Assembly (NCBI GenBank): GCA_040219085.1 | Contig: JAVJTC010000031.1 | Span: forward strand, 1 to 64,000 | Length of the DNA: 64,000 nucleotides | Source: Acidimicrobiales bacterium | Lineage (GTDB): Bacteria; Actinomycetota; Acidimicrobiia; Acidimicrobiales; JAVJTC01 | Direction of reading: 5' to 3' | In this document: piece by piece, positions 51,917 to 60,357 of the stretch | How positions within the stretch are numbered: the stretch's first letter is position 1 | How the letters are laid out: every line of letters begins with the position of its first letter | Made by a program: the position numbers and the translations under genes | The notes under the pieces: generated by a model | What the model saw: the letters and a program-made list of their open reading frames with translations, nothing else | Databases searched by the model: none | Told to the model about the DNA's origin: nothing

Positions 51917-52905
51917 CCGACGTCGCCCGAGGAGTCGTGCTCCAGGGGGTCGACTCGCCTCCCGATCTCGTCGACTTCGCACGCCGTATGGAGTCCCAGG
52001 GGTTCGACCACCTGTGGATGACGGAGTCGTCCTTGCACGCACGAGATCCGTACCAGCTACTTGCCCTCGCTGCGGCGGCCACGGAGCGGCTCGTCGTCGG
52101 TACGGCCGTGACGAATCCGGTCAGTCGCCACCCCGCTCTGACCGCGGTCGCCGCGGCGACGCTCGACGAGGTCTCCGGCGGCAGGGCGATTCTCGGGATC
52201 GGAGCCGGTGACCGGCCGTTGGTGGCCCTCGGGATGAAGCCGGCGCGCCTCGCGGTCCTCGAGGCGTCAATACATGCGATCCGTTCGTTGATGGCGGGCG
52301 AAGACGTCGACGTCTCAGCGCCCGGCTTCGATCTCGTCGACGCGCACCTACGGTTTCCGACCCGCCCCGACGTTCCGATCTTCGTTTCGGCCAGTGGACC
52401 GAAGACCCTCGAACTGGCCGGGCGGGTGGCCGACGGGGTGATCCTGCTGTGTGGCCTCGACCCCTCCGTGGTGAGGTGGGCGCTCACGCAGATCGATGCT
52501 GGCGCACGGACAGCCGGTCGGCCGCGTCCCCAGGTGGCGATCTTCGCCTACGGGGTGATCGACGAGGACGAGGCAGCCGCCGTCGAGGGCGCCCGTTCGA
52601 TCGCCGCATGGTTTCCCCAGACGTCACCGCACTACTGCGAGCTGGTGGGCCTCGACCCCCGGATCGTTCAGGCCGTGCGTGAGCGCTACACGGGTGGGGA
52701 GTTCCAGGAGGCGGCCGAGGCAGCCGCTCTGTTGCCGGTCGAGTTCGTCCAGAAGATGGCGCTCGCCGGAGGGCGGGAGCTCGTGACCGGTCAGCTACAG
52801 GCGCTGGCAGAGACCGGGGTCGACTCGATCAACGTGTTCCCGCTCGGCGAGGACAGGTTCGCGACCGTCGAGGCGTTCGACGAGTGCTGGCGGGCGCTGC
52901 GCTGA
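51913..52905 (+). CDS. LLM-class (F420/FMN-dependent) oxidoreductase
   Basis: The 330-residue protein is a luciferase-like TIM barrel related to methylene-tetrahydromethanopterin reductase: FARRMESQGFDHLWMTESS, RLVVGTAVTNPVSRHPALTA, GRAILGIGAGDRP and PIFVSASGPKTLELAGRVADG. In actinobacteria this subgroup often uses F420. It could reduce or monooxygenate a pathway intermediate. GAGGAGAAC precedes the ATG that overlaps the M20 stop. It is followed after 44 bp by the thiamine-binding protein gene. Confidence 0.85.
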   Translation: MTDVARGVVLQGVDSPPDLVDFARRMESQGFDHLWMTESSLHARDPYQLLALAAAATERLVVGTAVTNPVSRHPALTAVAAATLDEVSGGRAILGIGAGDRPLVALGMKPARLAVLEASIHAIRSLMAGEDVDVSAPGFDLVDAHLRFPTRPDVPIFVSASGPKTLELAGRVADGVILLCGLDPSVVRWALTQIDAGARTAGRPRPQVAIFAYGVIDEDEAAAVEGARSIAAWFPQTSPHYCELVGLDPRIVQAVRERYTGGEFQEAAEAAALLPVEFVQKMALAGGRELVTGQLQALAETGVDSINVFPLGEDRFATVEAFDECWRALR

Positions 52906-52949
52906 CCGACCAGCCGGGACACGGAAACCACGACGACAGGAGCGGACCG

Positions 52950-53243
52950 GTGACCAACGCATTGATGAACATCCAGATCATTCCCAAGGTCGAGGACCTC
53001 GAGGATCTCTATCCCGCAGTCGAGGCGGCCATCGCCCTGGTCGAAGGGTCGGGACTGCCCTATGAGGTGGGCGCGCTCGGCACGACGGTGGAGGGTGATC
53101 TCGACACGCTCGTCGAGCTGGCCCGGCGGATGAACGAGATCGTCGTCGAGCGGGGAGCGACTTCGGTGATCTCCCAGATCCGGATCTACCTCGGACGCGA
53201 ACCGATCTCGATGGACGGCCTCACGGCGAAGTTCCGCGAGTGA
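52950..53243 (+). CDS. Thiamine-binding protein (PF01910, YqgV/MTH1187-like)
   Basis: The 97-residue protein is a ferredoxin-like alpha/beta fold of the Thiamine_BP family: NIQIIPKVEDLEDLYPAVE, GLPYEVGALGTTVEGDLD and VISQIRIYLG. Related YkoF and MTH1187 proteins bind thiamine or hydroxymethylpyrimidine. The GTG at 52950 has AGGAGCGG at good spacing. It ends the mutase operon and is 20 bp from the convergent TenA2 gene, which strengthens a thiamine- or pyrimidine-related theme in the region. It probably acts as a cytoplasmic ligand binder or sensor. Confidence 0.83.
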   Translation: MTNALMNIQIIPKVEDLEDLYPAVEAAIALVEGSGLPYEVGALGTTVEGDLDTLVELARRMNEIVVERGATSVISQIRIYLGREPISMDGLTAKFRE

Positions 53244-53263
53244 ACTGGTCGCAAGCGCACGAG

Positions 53264-53911
53264 TCAGCGCGAGGTCGCCGTTGCGGTCGCGGCGTCGTCC
53301 CAGAGTGCCATCTCGAAGGCCATTCCCGTCTCGAAGATCTCGATGGCAGCGGCCTCGTCGATGTCGAGGTCGTCGACGATGCGGGCGAAACGCGCGGTGT
53401 ACTCCTGGAAGTCGCCGGAGGCGTACATCTCGATCCAGCGGCGGTAGCGGGGCTCGGTGGGCGGATCGAGGGTGAGCCCTATGGCGCTGAACCCCACCAT
53501 GCAGGGGAGGACCGCGACCACCCCCGTCTCGAGGGTGTCGCTGTTGTCGACCAGGTGGGCCGTGTAGCCGCGACAGGCCTCGCCCATCTCCGCGGTCCCG
53601 AGGTCTGCGCCGAAGATCTCCGCCAGCTCCCGGATCTGTCGGACCTCGGTGTGGATCGTGTAGTGCGCACCGTCGATCAACGTCGCGAGGTGACGGTCCG
53701 GGGCCAACGAGGCGAGCCGGGCGAGAACCCGCGAGTACGTGTGGAGATAGAGATGATCCTGTTCGATCCAGCGGCGCATCACGGCCGGGTCGAGCGTCCC
53801 GGTGAGTATCCCCCGGAACGCCGGCGAGTCGGCTCTGGCATGTACCCACGGTCGGGCCCGTTCGGTCAGCAACGCATGAAGGCCGGGCGCCTTGCTCGTT
53901 CCAGATCTCAT
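53264..53911 (-). CDS. TenA/thiaminase II family protein 2
   Basis: The 215-residue helical protein has the TenA features Asp52 in EQDHLYLHTY (pyrimidine contact), the Cys in VAVLPCMVGFS and Glu in GMAFEMALWD. It should hydrolyse an aminopyrimidine or thiamine-like C-N bond, but some contacts differ from Bacillus TenA. The ATG at 53911 directly follows AGATCTTAGAC, identical to the sequence before ATG 42391. There is no ribosome site, so the mRNA is probably leaderless; a GTG at 53938 is an alternative. It is divergent from the ThiY-like binding-protein operon. Confidence 0.83.
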   Translation of the reverse strand: MRSGTSKAPGLHALLTERARPWVHARADSPAFRGILTGTLDPAVMRRWIEQDHLYLHTYSRVLARLASLAPDRHLATLIDGAHYTIHTEVRQIRELAEIFGADLGTAEMGEACRGYTAHLVDNSDTLETGVVAVLPCMVGFSAIGLTLDPPTEPRYRRWIEMYASGDFQEYTARFARIVDDLDIDEAAAIEIFETGMAFEMALWDDAATATATSR

Positions 53912-53924
53912 GTCTAAGATCTTA
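53909..53924. promoter_or_regulatory. Regulon motif, site f (TenA2), partial, over the start codon
   Basis: CATGTCTAAGATCT at 53909-53922 is identical to 42389-42402 at site c, and TAAGATCTTA (53915-53924) is palindromic. The right half deviates from TRAGATCTNAGAT. On the minus strand TAAGAT ends 8 bp before the ATG and could double as the -10 box, so a bound regulator would cover the promoter and start. Confidence 0.5.
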
Positions 53925-54242
53925 CCCAGCTCGGCCACCCGGGGGAGGTGTCGTGCAAAGAGCAGGCGCCATGACGATGAAGCCGGTCGACCGGGACCGG
54001 AATACCCACGCGTCCTCGTTGTCAGAGAGTCGTCAGATTCGCCACAGGCTCCGTTCCCGCAGATGGAACAACCCTGTGATCCGCCGGGTGAACACGCTCG
54101 CTACCTTCGGCACCAGTGCTCGCCCGGGGCCGACAGCCCGACCCGGGACAGCGCCGACCGATACCGGGCGGACGGGTGCCCAAGATGTTGACGCCGGCCA
54201 CGCGTCGGTCAGAGATCGCATACGCGAAGAGGGAGAGAGTCC
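53925..54242. other. Divergent intergenic region upstream of the ThiY-like operon, no gene seen
   Basis: About 320 bp without a credible gene; a 115-codon open frame through it has no family-like features and overlaps the binding-protein start. I looked for a TPP riboswitch core (CTGAGA and a following ACCTGATC-type box) and did not find one. It presumably holds the promoters of the transporter operon. A GGGAGAGAG site precedes the ATG at 54243. Confidence 0.5.
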
Positions 54243-55364
54243 ATGGTCCGTAGTCGAAGGTTCAGACTTCTGGTTGCGTTGCTACTCGTGTTCGGCCTGA
54301 TCGCCGCAGCATGTGGTGACGACGACGACACGAGTGCCGGAGGTGACGACGGCGCGGCATCCGATGATGGCGCGGCATCCGACGACGGTGCCGCGTCCGA
54401 CGACGGTGCCGCTGACGACGGCGACGAGCCGATGGAGATGGAGACCGTCACGCTCCAGCTCGACTGGGTTCCCAACACGAACCACACCGGCTTCTTCGTC
54501 GCCGACGAGCTGGGCTACTACGCCGACGCCGGCATCGAGTTGGAGGTACTGCCGTATTCCGGCGGCAACGGTGACACGATCGTCGCCGAGGGCCAGGCGG
54601 ACTTCGCCATCTCGTTCCAGAACAGCATCACGCTCGCCCGTCCGGTCGGCGTTCCCATCAAGGCCGTTGCGGCTGTGATCCAGCACACCGCAGAGGCGAT
54701 TGCCGTCCGCGGTGACCGCGACGACCTCAATTCGCCCGCCGATCTCGACGGGCTTCTCTACGCTGGCTTCGGAGGCCCCTTCGAGGTGCCCGTCATGACG
54801 GCTGTCATCCAGGCCGCCGGCGGCGAGGGCGAATTCGACAGCGTCGTTCTCGACACCGCCGCCTACGAGGCCGTCTACAACGGCTCAGCTGATTTCGTCA
54901 TCCCATTCAAGACGTGGGAGGGCGTCGAGGCCGAGATCACCGGCCAGCCGCTCAAGTACTTCGAGTACGCCGACTACGGCGTGCCGGACCACTACTCGGT
55001 CATCATCGTGGCCGGTGAGGACTTCCTGGCCGACAACGCCGACCTCGCGTCACGTTTCCTCGAGGCAACGCGGATGGGCTTCGAGTTCGGCGCCGAGAAC
55101 CCGACCGAGGCGGGCCAGATGCTCATCGACGCCAACCCCGGCGTCTTCAACGAGGAGGAACTCGTCTTCCAGAGCCAGGAGCTCATGGCCAACGAGTTCT
55201 TCCTGGCCGACGACGGGACCTGGGGTTGCATCGAACTCGACAAGTTCGCCGCCTACTCGGGCTTCCTCTACGGCGCGAACATCGTCGTCGACGAGGGCGG
55301 CGACGCCCTCACCGAAGAGCCGGACTGGTCCGAGTTCTTCGACATGACCTACCTGGGCTGCTGA
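54243..55364 (+). CDS. ThiY/NMT1-type lipoprotein substrate-binding protein
   Basis: The 373-residue protein is a lipoprotein: hydrophobic signal (RLLVALLLVFGLIAAACG) with lipobox AAAC at about Cys24, then a Gly/Ala/Ser/Asp linker with repeats. The NMT1/ThiY fold begins with VTLQLDWVPNTNHTGFFVA, the hallmark of binding proteins for hydroxymethyl- or formylaminopyrimidine, including ThiY. It should bind a pyrimidine-like solute outside the membrane for the permease encoded next. The best-supported substrate class is thiamine-derived pyrimidines, but NMT1-like proteins bind other small ligands too. Confidence 0.86.
   Translation: MVRSRRFRLLVALLLVFGLIAAACGDDDDTSAGGDDGAASDDGAASDDGAASDDGAADDGDEPMEMETVTLQLDWVPNTNHTGFFVADELGYYADAGIELEVLPYSGGNGDTIVAEGQADFAISFQNSITLARPVGVPIKAVAAVIQHTAEAIAVRGDRDDLNSPADLDGLLYAGFGGPFEVPVMTAVIQAAGGEGEFDSVVLDTAAYEAVYNGSADFVIPFKTWEGVEAEITGQPLKYFEYADYGVPDHYSVIIVAGEDFLADNADLASRFLEATRMGFEFGAENPTEAGQMLIDANPGVFNEEELVFQSQELMANEFFLADDGTWGCIELDKFAAYSGFLYGANIVVDEGGDALTEEPDWSEFFDMTYLGC
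54351..54404 (+). repeat. Three tandem 18-bp units encoding GAASDD in the lipoprotein linker
   Basis: Three consecutive copies of an 18-bp unit encode GAASDD, followed by a partial copy (GAADDG). They form the flexible acidic linker between the lipid anchor and the solute-binding domain. Copy number may vary by slippage. Confidence 0.8.
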
Positions 55365-55402
55365 GCAATCGCCGGGATCGGGCCCTGTCCGGTCCCGGCG
55401 GG

Positions 55403-55444
55403 CCCACCTGGACCTGTCGGCGCACGTCGACACGTCCAGGTGGG
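55403..55444 (+). terminator. Inverted repeat between binding protein and permease genes
   Basis: CCCACCTGGAC (55403-55413) and GTCCAGGTGGG (55434-55444) are perfect 11-bp arms around a 20-bp loop. Placed within the operon, this hairpin probably stabilises or partly terminates the message so that the binding protein is made in excess over the permease. Confidence 0.6.
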
Positions 55445-55480
55445 TCACCATGGGAGCCACGTCATCGCCGAGGAGGGAAC

Positions 55481-56368
55481 GTGACTGTTACCAGAGCGGA
55501 TGCCGGAGCCGAGCCGGCCGTCGCGGGGCCGGGAGCGCATGAGGTCGTACCGCATGCCGGCCGTAGTCTCCCAGCGCGGCTCGGGAGTGCGGTGTGGCGG
55601 GGTGTGAAGCTGTTGACTCCGCCGCTACTCCTCGTGGCGGCACTCATCGGGTTCTGGCAGTGGTACGTCGTCACCAACGACGTCCGGCCGTCGACGCTGC
55701 CCTCGCCGGGTCGGGTGGTGCAGCAGGGCTGGCGTTTCCGTGACCAGCTCTGGGAGAACACGAAGCCGACGCTCCAGGAGACCTTCATCGGCTTCAGCCT
55801 GTCGGTCGCCATCGGGTCCCTGTTCGCCATCGCGATCGACTTCTCGAAGATCATCCGCCGCGCCGTGTACCCGGTGCTCGTCGCGTCCCAGACGCTGCCC
55901 ATCATCGCGATCGCGCCGCTGATGATCATCTGGTTCGGCTTCGGGCTGCTGCCGAAGATCATCGTGGTCATCCTGGTGACTTTCTTCCCCATCACGGTGG
56001 CGCTCAGCGACGGCTTCCGCTCCGCTGAGGCCGAGGCCATGGACCTGCTCGGGTCGATGGGTGCCAGCCGCTGGGAGGTGTTCCGCTACGTCCGGCTCCC
56101 GAGCGCGCTCCCGTCGTTCTTCTCCGGGCTCAGGATCTCGATCACCTATGCGGTGGTGGGAGCCGTCTTCGCTGAATACGTCGGCGCGAAGAAGGGCCTC
56201 GGCATCTTCATGCTGTTGCAGAAGAACTCGTTCCGGACCGACCTCGTGCTCGCAGCCGTGTGCGTGACAGCGCTCGTGAGCGTGTCGCTGTTCATGCTGG
56301 TCTCGGTGATCCAGCGCCTCACCATCCCCTGGTACGCGGCATCACGCGCCCACAAGACCAACAACTGA
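55481..56368 (+). CDS. ABC transporter permease, TauC/ThiX type
   Basis: The 295-residue protein has a 40-residue cytoplasmic leader, six membrane helices (first LLTPPLLLVAALIGFWQWY) and the coupling EAA loop EAMDLLGSMGASRWEVFRYVRLPSALPSFFSGLRI region. It belongs to the NitT/TauT/ThiX permease family and pairs with the upstream ThiY-like binding protein. The GTG at 55481 follows GGAGGGAAC. No ATPase gene is adjacent; the likely ATPase is at 44176-45009. The operon continues with three amidohydrolases. Confidence 0.87.
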   Translation: MTVTRADAGAEPAVAGPGAHEVVPHAGRSLPARLGSAVWRGVKLLTPPLLLVAALIGFWQWYVVTNDVRPSTLPSPGRVVQQGWRFRDQLWENTKPTLQETFIGFSLSVAIGSLFAIAIDFSKIIRRAVYPVLVASQTLPIIAIAPLMIIWFGFGLLPKIIVVILVTFFPITVALSDGFRSAEAEAMDLLGSMGASRWEVFRYVRLPSALPSFFSGLRISITYAVVGAVFAEYVGAKKGLGIFMLLQKNSFRTDLVLAAVCVTALVSVSLFMLVSVIQRLTIPWYAASRAHKTNN

Positions 56369-56398
56369 CCCACACATCCATCCAACCGGAGGAGAGCG

Positions 56399-57733
56399 AT
56401 GACAGACCGGATCATCATCGAGAACGCCATCGTCGTGACCATGAACGACGGCGACGACGTCCACTTCGACGGGTCCGTGGTCATCGAGGGGGACCGCATC
56501 GTCGCCGTCGGCCGCGACGCCGCAGCGCCATACGAGCGAACCGGGGCCAAGGTCATCGACGCATCCGGCAAGGCCGCCCTGCCGGGCCTCGTCGACCTCC
56601 ACTACCACACCGCGCTGGGCAAGGGCTGGTCCGACCACCTCCCGCTGTGGGAGTACCTCCAGTCCTGCTGGTACCCCATGATCCGGGCGCTCGACCCCGA
56701 GGCCGCCTACTGGGCCGCGATGGCCAGTTACAGCGAGTCACTGCGGACCGGCACGACGACCATCAACGACATGTACAGGCAGCTGCCGGCGATCGGCCGT
56801 GCGGCCGAGGAGATCGGCATCCGCGCCGTCCTCTGCAACGACGTCGCCGACGACGAACACGATCTGGACACGCTCGCCGACAACGAATCCGCGTACAGGG
56901 AACTGCACGGCTCGGCGGACGGACGGATCGAGGTGCTCATCGGTATCGAGTGGCTCCCACTCGCGTCAGGTGGTCTGTTGCGCGACGCCCGGGCACTCGC
57001 CGACCAACTCGGCACGGGCATCCACATCCACCTCAACGAGTCGCTCAGCGAGGTCGAGATCTCCAAGAAGACCTTCGGTCGTCGCCCGACCGAGTTCGCC
57101 TACGACTGCGGGATTCTCGGTCCGGACTGCATCGCCGCGCACTGCGTCTGGCTCACCGACGCCGAGATCGCGCTGATGCGCGAGACCGGCACCCAGATCT
57201 CTCACAACCCGACCTCCAACGCGAAGCTCGGCAACGGGGTCGCCCGCCTGCCCGAGATGCTCGCCGCGGGTCTCAACGTGGGCCTCGGTCACGACGCCGC
57301 CGAGTGCAACAACAGCCGCGACATGTTCCAGGTGATGAAGTGGGCCTCGCTCGTCCACCGTGCGACACGGGTCGACGCGTCGCTGGGACAGGCGCCGGAC
57401 ATATTGCGGATGGCCACGCGCAACGGTTCGGCGGCGCTCGGACACGAGACCGGTCAGCTGAGTGTCGGCACGCTCGCCGACGTCATCCTCGTCGACCTGA
57501 AGTCCCAGTTCTTCACGCCGCTGATGCCCGAGAGCAAGGCGCATCTCTACTCCCATCTCGTCTTCTCGGCCGACGGATCGTCGGTCGACACGACGATCGT
57601 CAACGGTCAGGTCCTCATGGAGGGCCGTGAGTTCACGACGATCGACGAGCAGGAGGTGCTCGCCCGGGCCAACGAGCACTTCCAGGCGGTCGTCGGCCGG
57701 ATGGTCGTACCGCCCGAGTACGCCGACCTCTGA
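56399..57733 (+). CDS. Amidohydrolase (TRZ/ATZ deaminase-like)
   Basis: The 444-residue protein is a TIM-barrel amidohydrolase related to S-adenosylhomocysteine/guanine deaminases and triazine hydrolases: HxH in VDLHYHTALG, His in GIHIHLNES, His in IAAHCVWLT and the metal Asp in LGHDAAECNN. The usual GTD is GHD here. It should hydrolyse an amino, formylamino or similar group on an N-heterocycle. GGAGGAGAG precedes the ATG. It is the first enzyme gene behind the ThiY/ThiX transporter genes (30 bp after the permease), so it probably acts first on the imported compound, in the way YlmB deformylates imported pyrimidine in Bacillus. Confidence 0.85.
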   Translation: MTDRIIIENAIVVTMNDGDDVHFDGSVVIEGDRIVAVGRDAAAPYERTGAKVIDASGKAALPGLVDLHYHTALGKGWSDHLPLWEYLQSCWYPMIRALDPEAAYWAAMASYSESLRTGTTTINDMYRQLPAIGRAAEEIGIRAVLCNDVADDEHDLDTLADNESAYRELHGSADGRIEVLIGIEWLPLASGGLLRDARALADQLGTGIHIHLNESLSEVEISKKTFGRRPTEFAYDCGILGPDCIAAHCVWLTDAEIALMRETGTQISHNPTSNAKLGNGVARLPEMLAAGLNVGLGHDAAECNNSRDMFQVMKWASLVHRATRVDASLGQAPDILRMATRNGSAALGHETGQLSVGTLADVILVDLKSQFFTPLMPESKAHLYSHLVFSADGSSVDTTIVNGQVLMEGREFTTIDEQEVLARANEHFQAVVGRMVVPPEYADL

Positions 57734-57788
57734 GTCGGAAGCACCCCTCGCCCGCACGCAGACACCCGACCGCTCCCCCGGAGAACCC

Positions 57789-59342
57789 ATGACACGCACG
57801 CTCGTCGTCGGCGACCCCGTCGTCACCCTGTCCGACGCCGGCCTCATCGTCGACGGTGCTCTCATCGTCGAAGGCCGCCAGATTGTCGCCGTCGGGTCGC
57901 GTGAGGCGCTCAGCGCCCGCGGACCGTTCGACCAGGTCGTCGGCTCCCCGGAACACTTCGTGATGCCCGGCTTCATCAACTGCCACTACCACTCGGAGCT
58001 GGCGGTAGGCCCTGGCCTGTTCGAATTCATCTTCGAGCGGGCGAACGTCATGCTCGTCCACCCCGAGCAGGGCGCCGATCCCGCCGACGTCCACACCGTC
58101 GTCTTGTGGGGCCTGGTCCAGGCGATGAAGGGCGGCCAGACCGCCGCGATCGACTTCTTCTACGGTCGACCCGGCATGGAGCACTTCTCCGCGCCTGCCG
58201 CGCTCGAGGCCTACCGCGACGCGGGGTTCCGCGTCGCGTTCGGGCTCGTGAGCCGTGACGAGAACATCTACGCACACGAGCCCGACGACCAGTTCCTGGC
58301 ACGACTCCCCGCCGATCTCGCAGCCGAGGTGCGCGCATCGACCATGGGGTACGCATGGCCTGTCGACGAGGTCCTCGGATCCTTCGAGTCGCTCGCCGAG
58401 ACCTGGCACGAGCGCGACGACCTCATCCACATGGTCCTTGCCCCGGACTGGACGCCTTCCTGCTCCGACGATCTCTACCGGCGCTGCGTCGCACTCGCCG
58501 AGGAGTACGACACCTGCCTGACCACCCACGCCCTCGAGACACGGGCCGAGATGATGTTCAACCTCGAGCGCTACGGCATGTCAGCGCTGAAGCGGCTCGA
58601 CGGCCTCGGGGTTCTCGGCCCCCGCACGAGCCTCGCCCACTTCGTGTGGGTCACCGACGACGACGTCGCTCTGTTCGCGGACTCGGGAGCGGTCGCATCG
58701 AACAACCCCGGCTCGAACCTGCGTCTCTCCACGGGGATCTGCCGCACGAGGGACCTGCTCGACGCCGGTGGCAACGTCGGGATCGGCACCGACGGGATCT
58801 CGTTCTCGGACCGTGACGACTTCTTCCAGGAGCTCCGCCTCGCCGCCTACCTCCAGCGCACGCCCCACCGTTTCGAGGTCGGTCGCCTCGACTCCGAGAA
58901 GTTGCTCCGCACCGCCTCGCACAGTGGCGCCGCGGCGACGGGATGGGGAGGTCGTCTCGGTGAGCTCTCCGAGGGGATGCTCGCCGACCTGCTCGTGGTG
59001 AAGAAGGACCGGGTCTTCTTCCCGCCGGGTCGTTTCGCCATGACGCCGCCGCTCGATGTCATCATCGACCGCACGGAGTCCGCCGACATCGACGCCGTGA
59101 TGATCAACGGGCGGCTGGTGATCGAGGACGGCACCGTGACGGTGGTCGATGAAGATGCGCTGCGCGAGAAGGTCGTCGACGCCACCACGCGCCTGTACCC
59201 CCTGGGTGCGAGTACGCAGACCACCGGAATCTCCGCCCGTGTCGACCCGTACATCGTCGATTTCTACCAGCGGTGGTACGACACGCCGGTGCAGCCCGCG
59301 TATCTCTACAACCCGAAGGTGGACCCGGAGACCGGGGTCTGA
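57789..59342 (+). CDS. Long amidohydrolase paralogue A (about 520 residues)
   Basis: The 517-residue amidohydrolase has metal ligands HxH in INCHYHSEL, His in LTTHALETRAE, His in SLAHFVWVTDD, and Asp in IGTDGISFSDRDD. It shares with the protein at 60875-62443 the signatures LAPDWTPSCSD, VQAMKGGQTAAIDFFYGRP and a C-terminal DFYQRWYDTPVQPA extension that ordinary deaminases lack. It is therefore a distinct subfamily; function unknown. GGAGAACCC precedes the ATG. It is followed two bases later by the ACMSD-like gene, all in the transporter operon. Confidence 0.83.
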   Translation: MTRTLVVGDPVVTLSDAGLIVDGALIVEGRQIVAVGSREALSARGPFDQVVGSPEHFVMPGFINCHYHSELAVGPGLFEFIFERANVMLVHPEQGADPADVHTVVLWGLVQAMKGGQTAAIDFFYGRPGMEHFSAPAALEAYRDAGFRVAFGLVSRDENIYAHEPDDQFLARLPADLAAEVRASTMGYAWPVDEVLGSFESLAETWHERDDLIHMVLAPDWTPSCSDDLYRRCVALAEEYDTCLTTHALETRAEMMFNLERYGMSALKRLDGLGVLGPRTSLAHFVWVTDDDVALFADSGAVASNNPGSNLRLSTGICRTRDLLDAGGNVGIGTDGISFSDRDDFFQELRLAAYLQRTPHRFEVGRLDSEKLLRTASHSGAAATGWGGRLGELSEGMLADLLVVKKDRVFFPPGRFAMTPPLDVIIDRTESADIDAVMINGRLVIEDGTVTVVDEDALREKVVDATTRLYPLGASTQTTGISARVDPYIVDFYQRWYDTPVQPAYLYNPKVDPETGV

Positions 59343-59343
59343 C

Positions 59344-60357
59344 ATGGCACTCGTCATCGATGCCCACACCCACATCCTGAGCCTGTCCGCGGATCCCGAG
59401 TTCACCGCGGCCTACGGTCGGGAGGGTTCGTTGTGCATCTGTCGCAGCATGGGGAAGCTTCCGACGCATCGTCAGCCGACCGACGAGGAATGGGACGAGT
59501 CGGGGTTGTTCGACAAGGCGTTCCTCACCATCGGACCCTCCGAGACGGTCGCTGCGCACCCGGGATTCGACAAGATCGTCATCCTCGGGGTGTCGCCCCA
59601 GTACCTGGACGGACAGCTGATCGGGACAGTCGACACGACCGGTATCACCGGTGTGGAGGGCCCGCCCCACCCCGACAGGTGCAACGACTACATCGCTGCA
59701 TGCGTGGCGATGGACCCCGATCATCTGATCGGCTTCGCGTCCGTCAATCCGATGTACAAGGGCGTTGCGCACGCGGTCGCCGAGCTGGAACGAGCTGTCG
59801 TCGACCTGGGTCTGTCGGGCGTGAAGCTCTACCCGATGTACCAGCACTGGTCACCCGAGGACCGCGAGGTTGCGTTCCCCGTGTTCGCCAAGGCAGCCGA
59901 ACTCGGCATCCCGGTGATGGTCCACCAGGCCGGATCCACCCGGATCGACGCGAAGATGTCCTACGCCCGACCGGCGATGCTCGACGACATCGGCCGCGAG
60001 TTCCGGGATCTCGTCGTCATCCTCGCCCATTGCGGGATCCCGTGGATCGACGAGGCGATGTTCATGCTGACCAAGCACCCGAACTTCTACACCGACCTGA
60101 GCTACCACATCGCGACGATCACCCGGCGTGAGCTCTTCGAGTTCCTCCACCGGGCCGAGCCGTTCTTCGTACCGCTGGAGAAGCTGTTCTTCGGTACGGA
60201 CTATCCGGGCTTCCTCTACGACCCGATCGCGTTGCGCGAGAAGCTGATGACGGTGAACGAGGAGGCCGCACCGTTGGGGCTCGACCCCATACCCGAGGAG
60301 AAGCTGCACGGGATCATGGGCGACAACCTCGCCCGAGTCCTCGGCCTCGAGGGCTAG
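59344..60357 (+). CDS. ACMSD-like metal-dependent hydrolase (amidohydrolase 2 family)
   Basis: The 337-residue protein is an amidohydrolase-2 (PF04909) member: HxH in IDAHTHILSL, His in VMVHQAGSTR, His in VILAHCGIPW and the metal Asp in FFGTDYPGF. The family includes aminocarboxymuconate-semialdehyde decarboxylase, gamma-resorcylate decarboxylase and lactone/imine hydrolases, so a decarboxylase or hydrolase step on an opened ring is plausible. The ATG begins two bases after the preceding stop. Its stop shares CTAG with the convergent VOC gene stop. Confidence 0.84.
   Translation: MALVIDAHTHILSLSADPEFTAAYGREGSLCICRSMGKLPTHRQPTDEEWDESGLFDKAFLTIGPSETVAAHPGFDKIVILGVSPQYLDGQLIGTVDTTGITGVEGPPHPDRCNDYIAACVAMDPDHLIGFASVNPMYKGVAHAVAELERAVVDLGLSGVKLYPMYQHWSPEDREVAFPVFAKAAELGIPVMVHQAGSTRIDAKMSYARPAMLDDIGREFRDLVVILAHCGIPWIDEAMFMLTKHPNFYTDLSYHIATITRRELFEFLHRAEPFFVPLEKLFFGTDYPGFLYDPIALREKLMTVNEEAAPLGLDPIPEEKLHGIMGDNLARVLGLEG

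Noticed and set aside
53925-54242. Possible TPP riboswitch ahead of the ThiY-like operon
   Set aside because: Neither the CTGAGA box nor the ACCTGATC-type second helix of the TPP aptamer can be found.
53953-54300. 115-codon open frame between TenA2 and the binding protein
   Set aside because: Low-complexity composition, no recognisable domain, and it overlaps the lipoprotein signal peptide in another frame.
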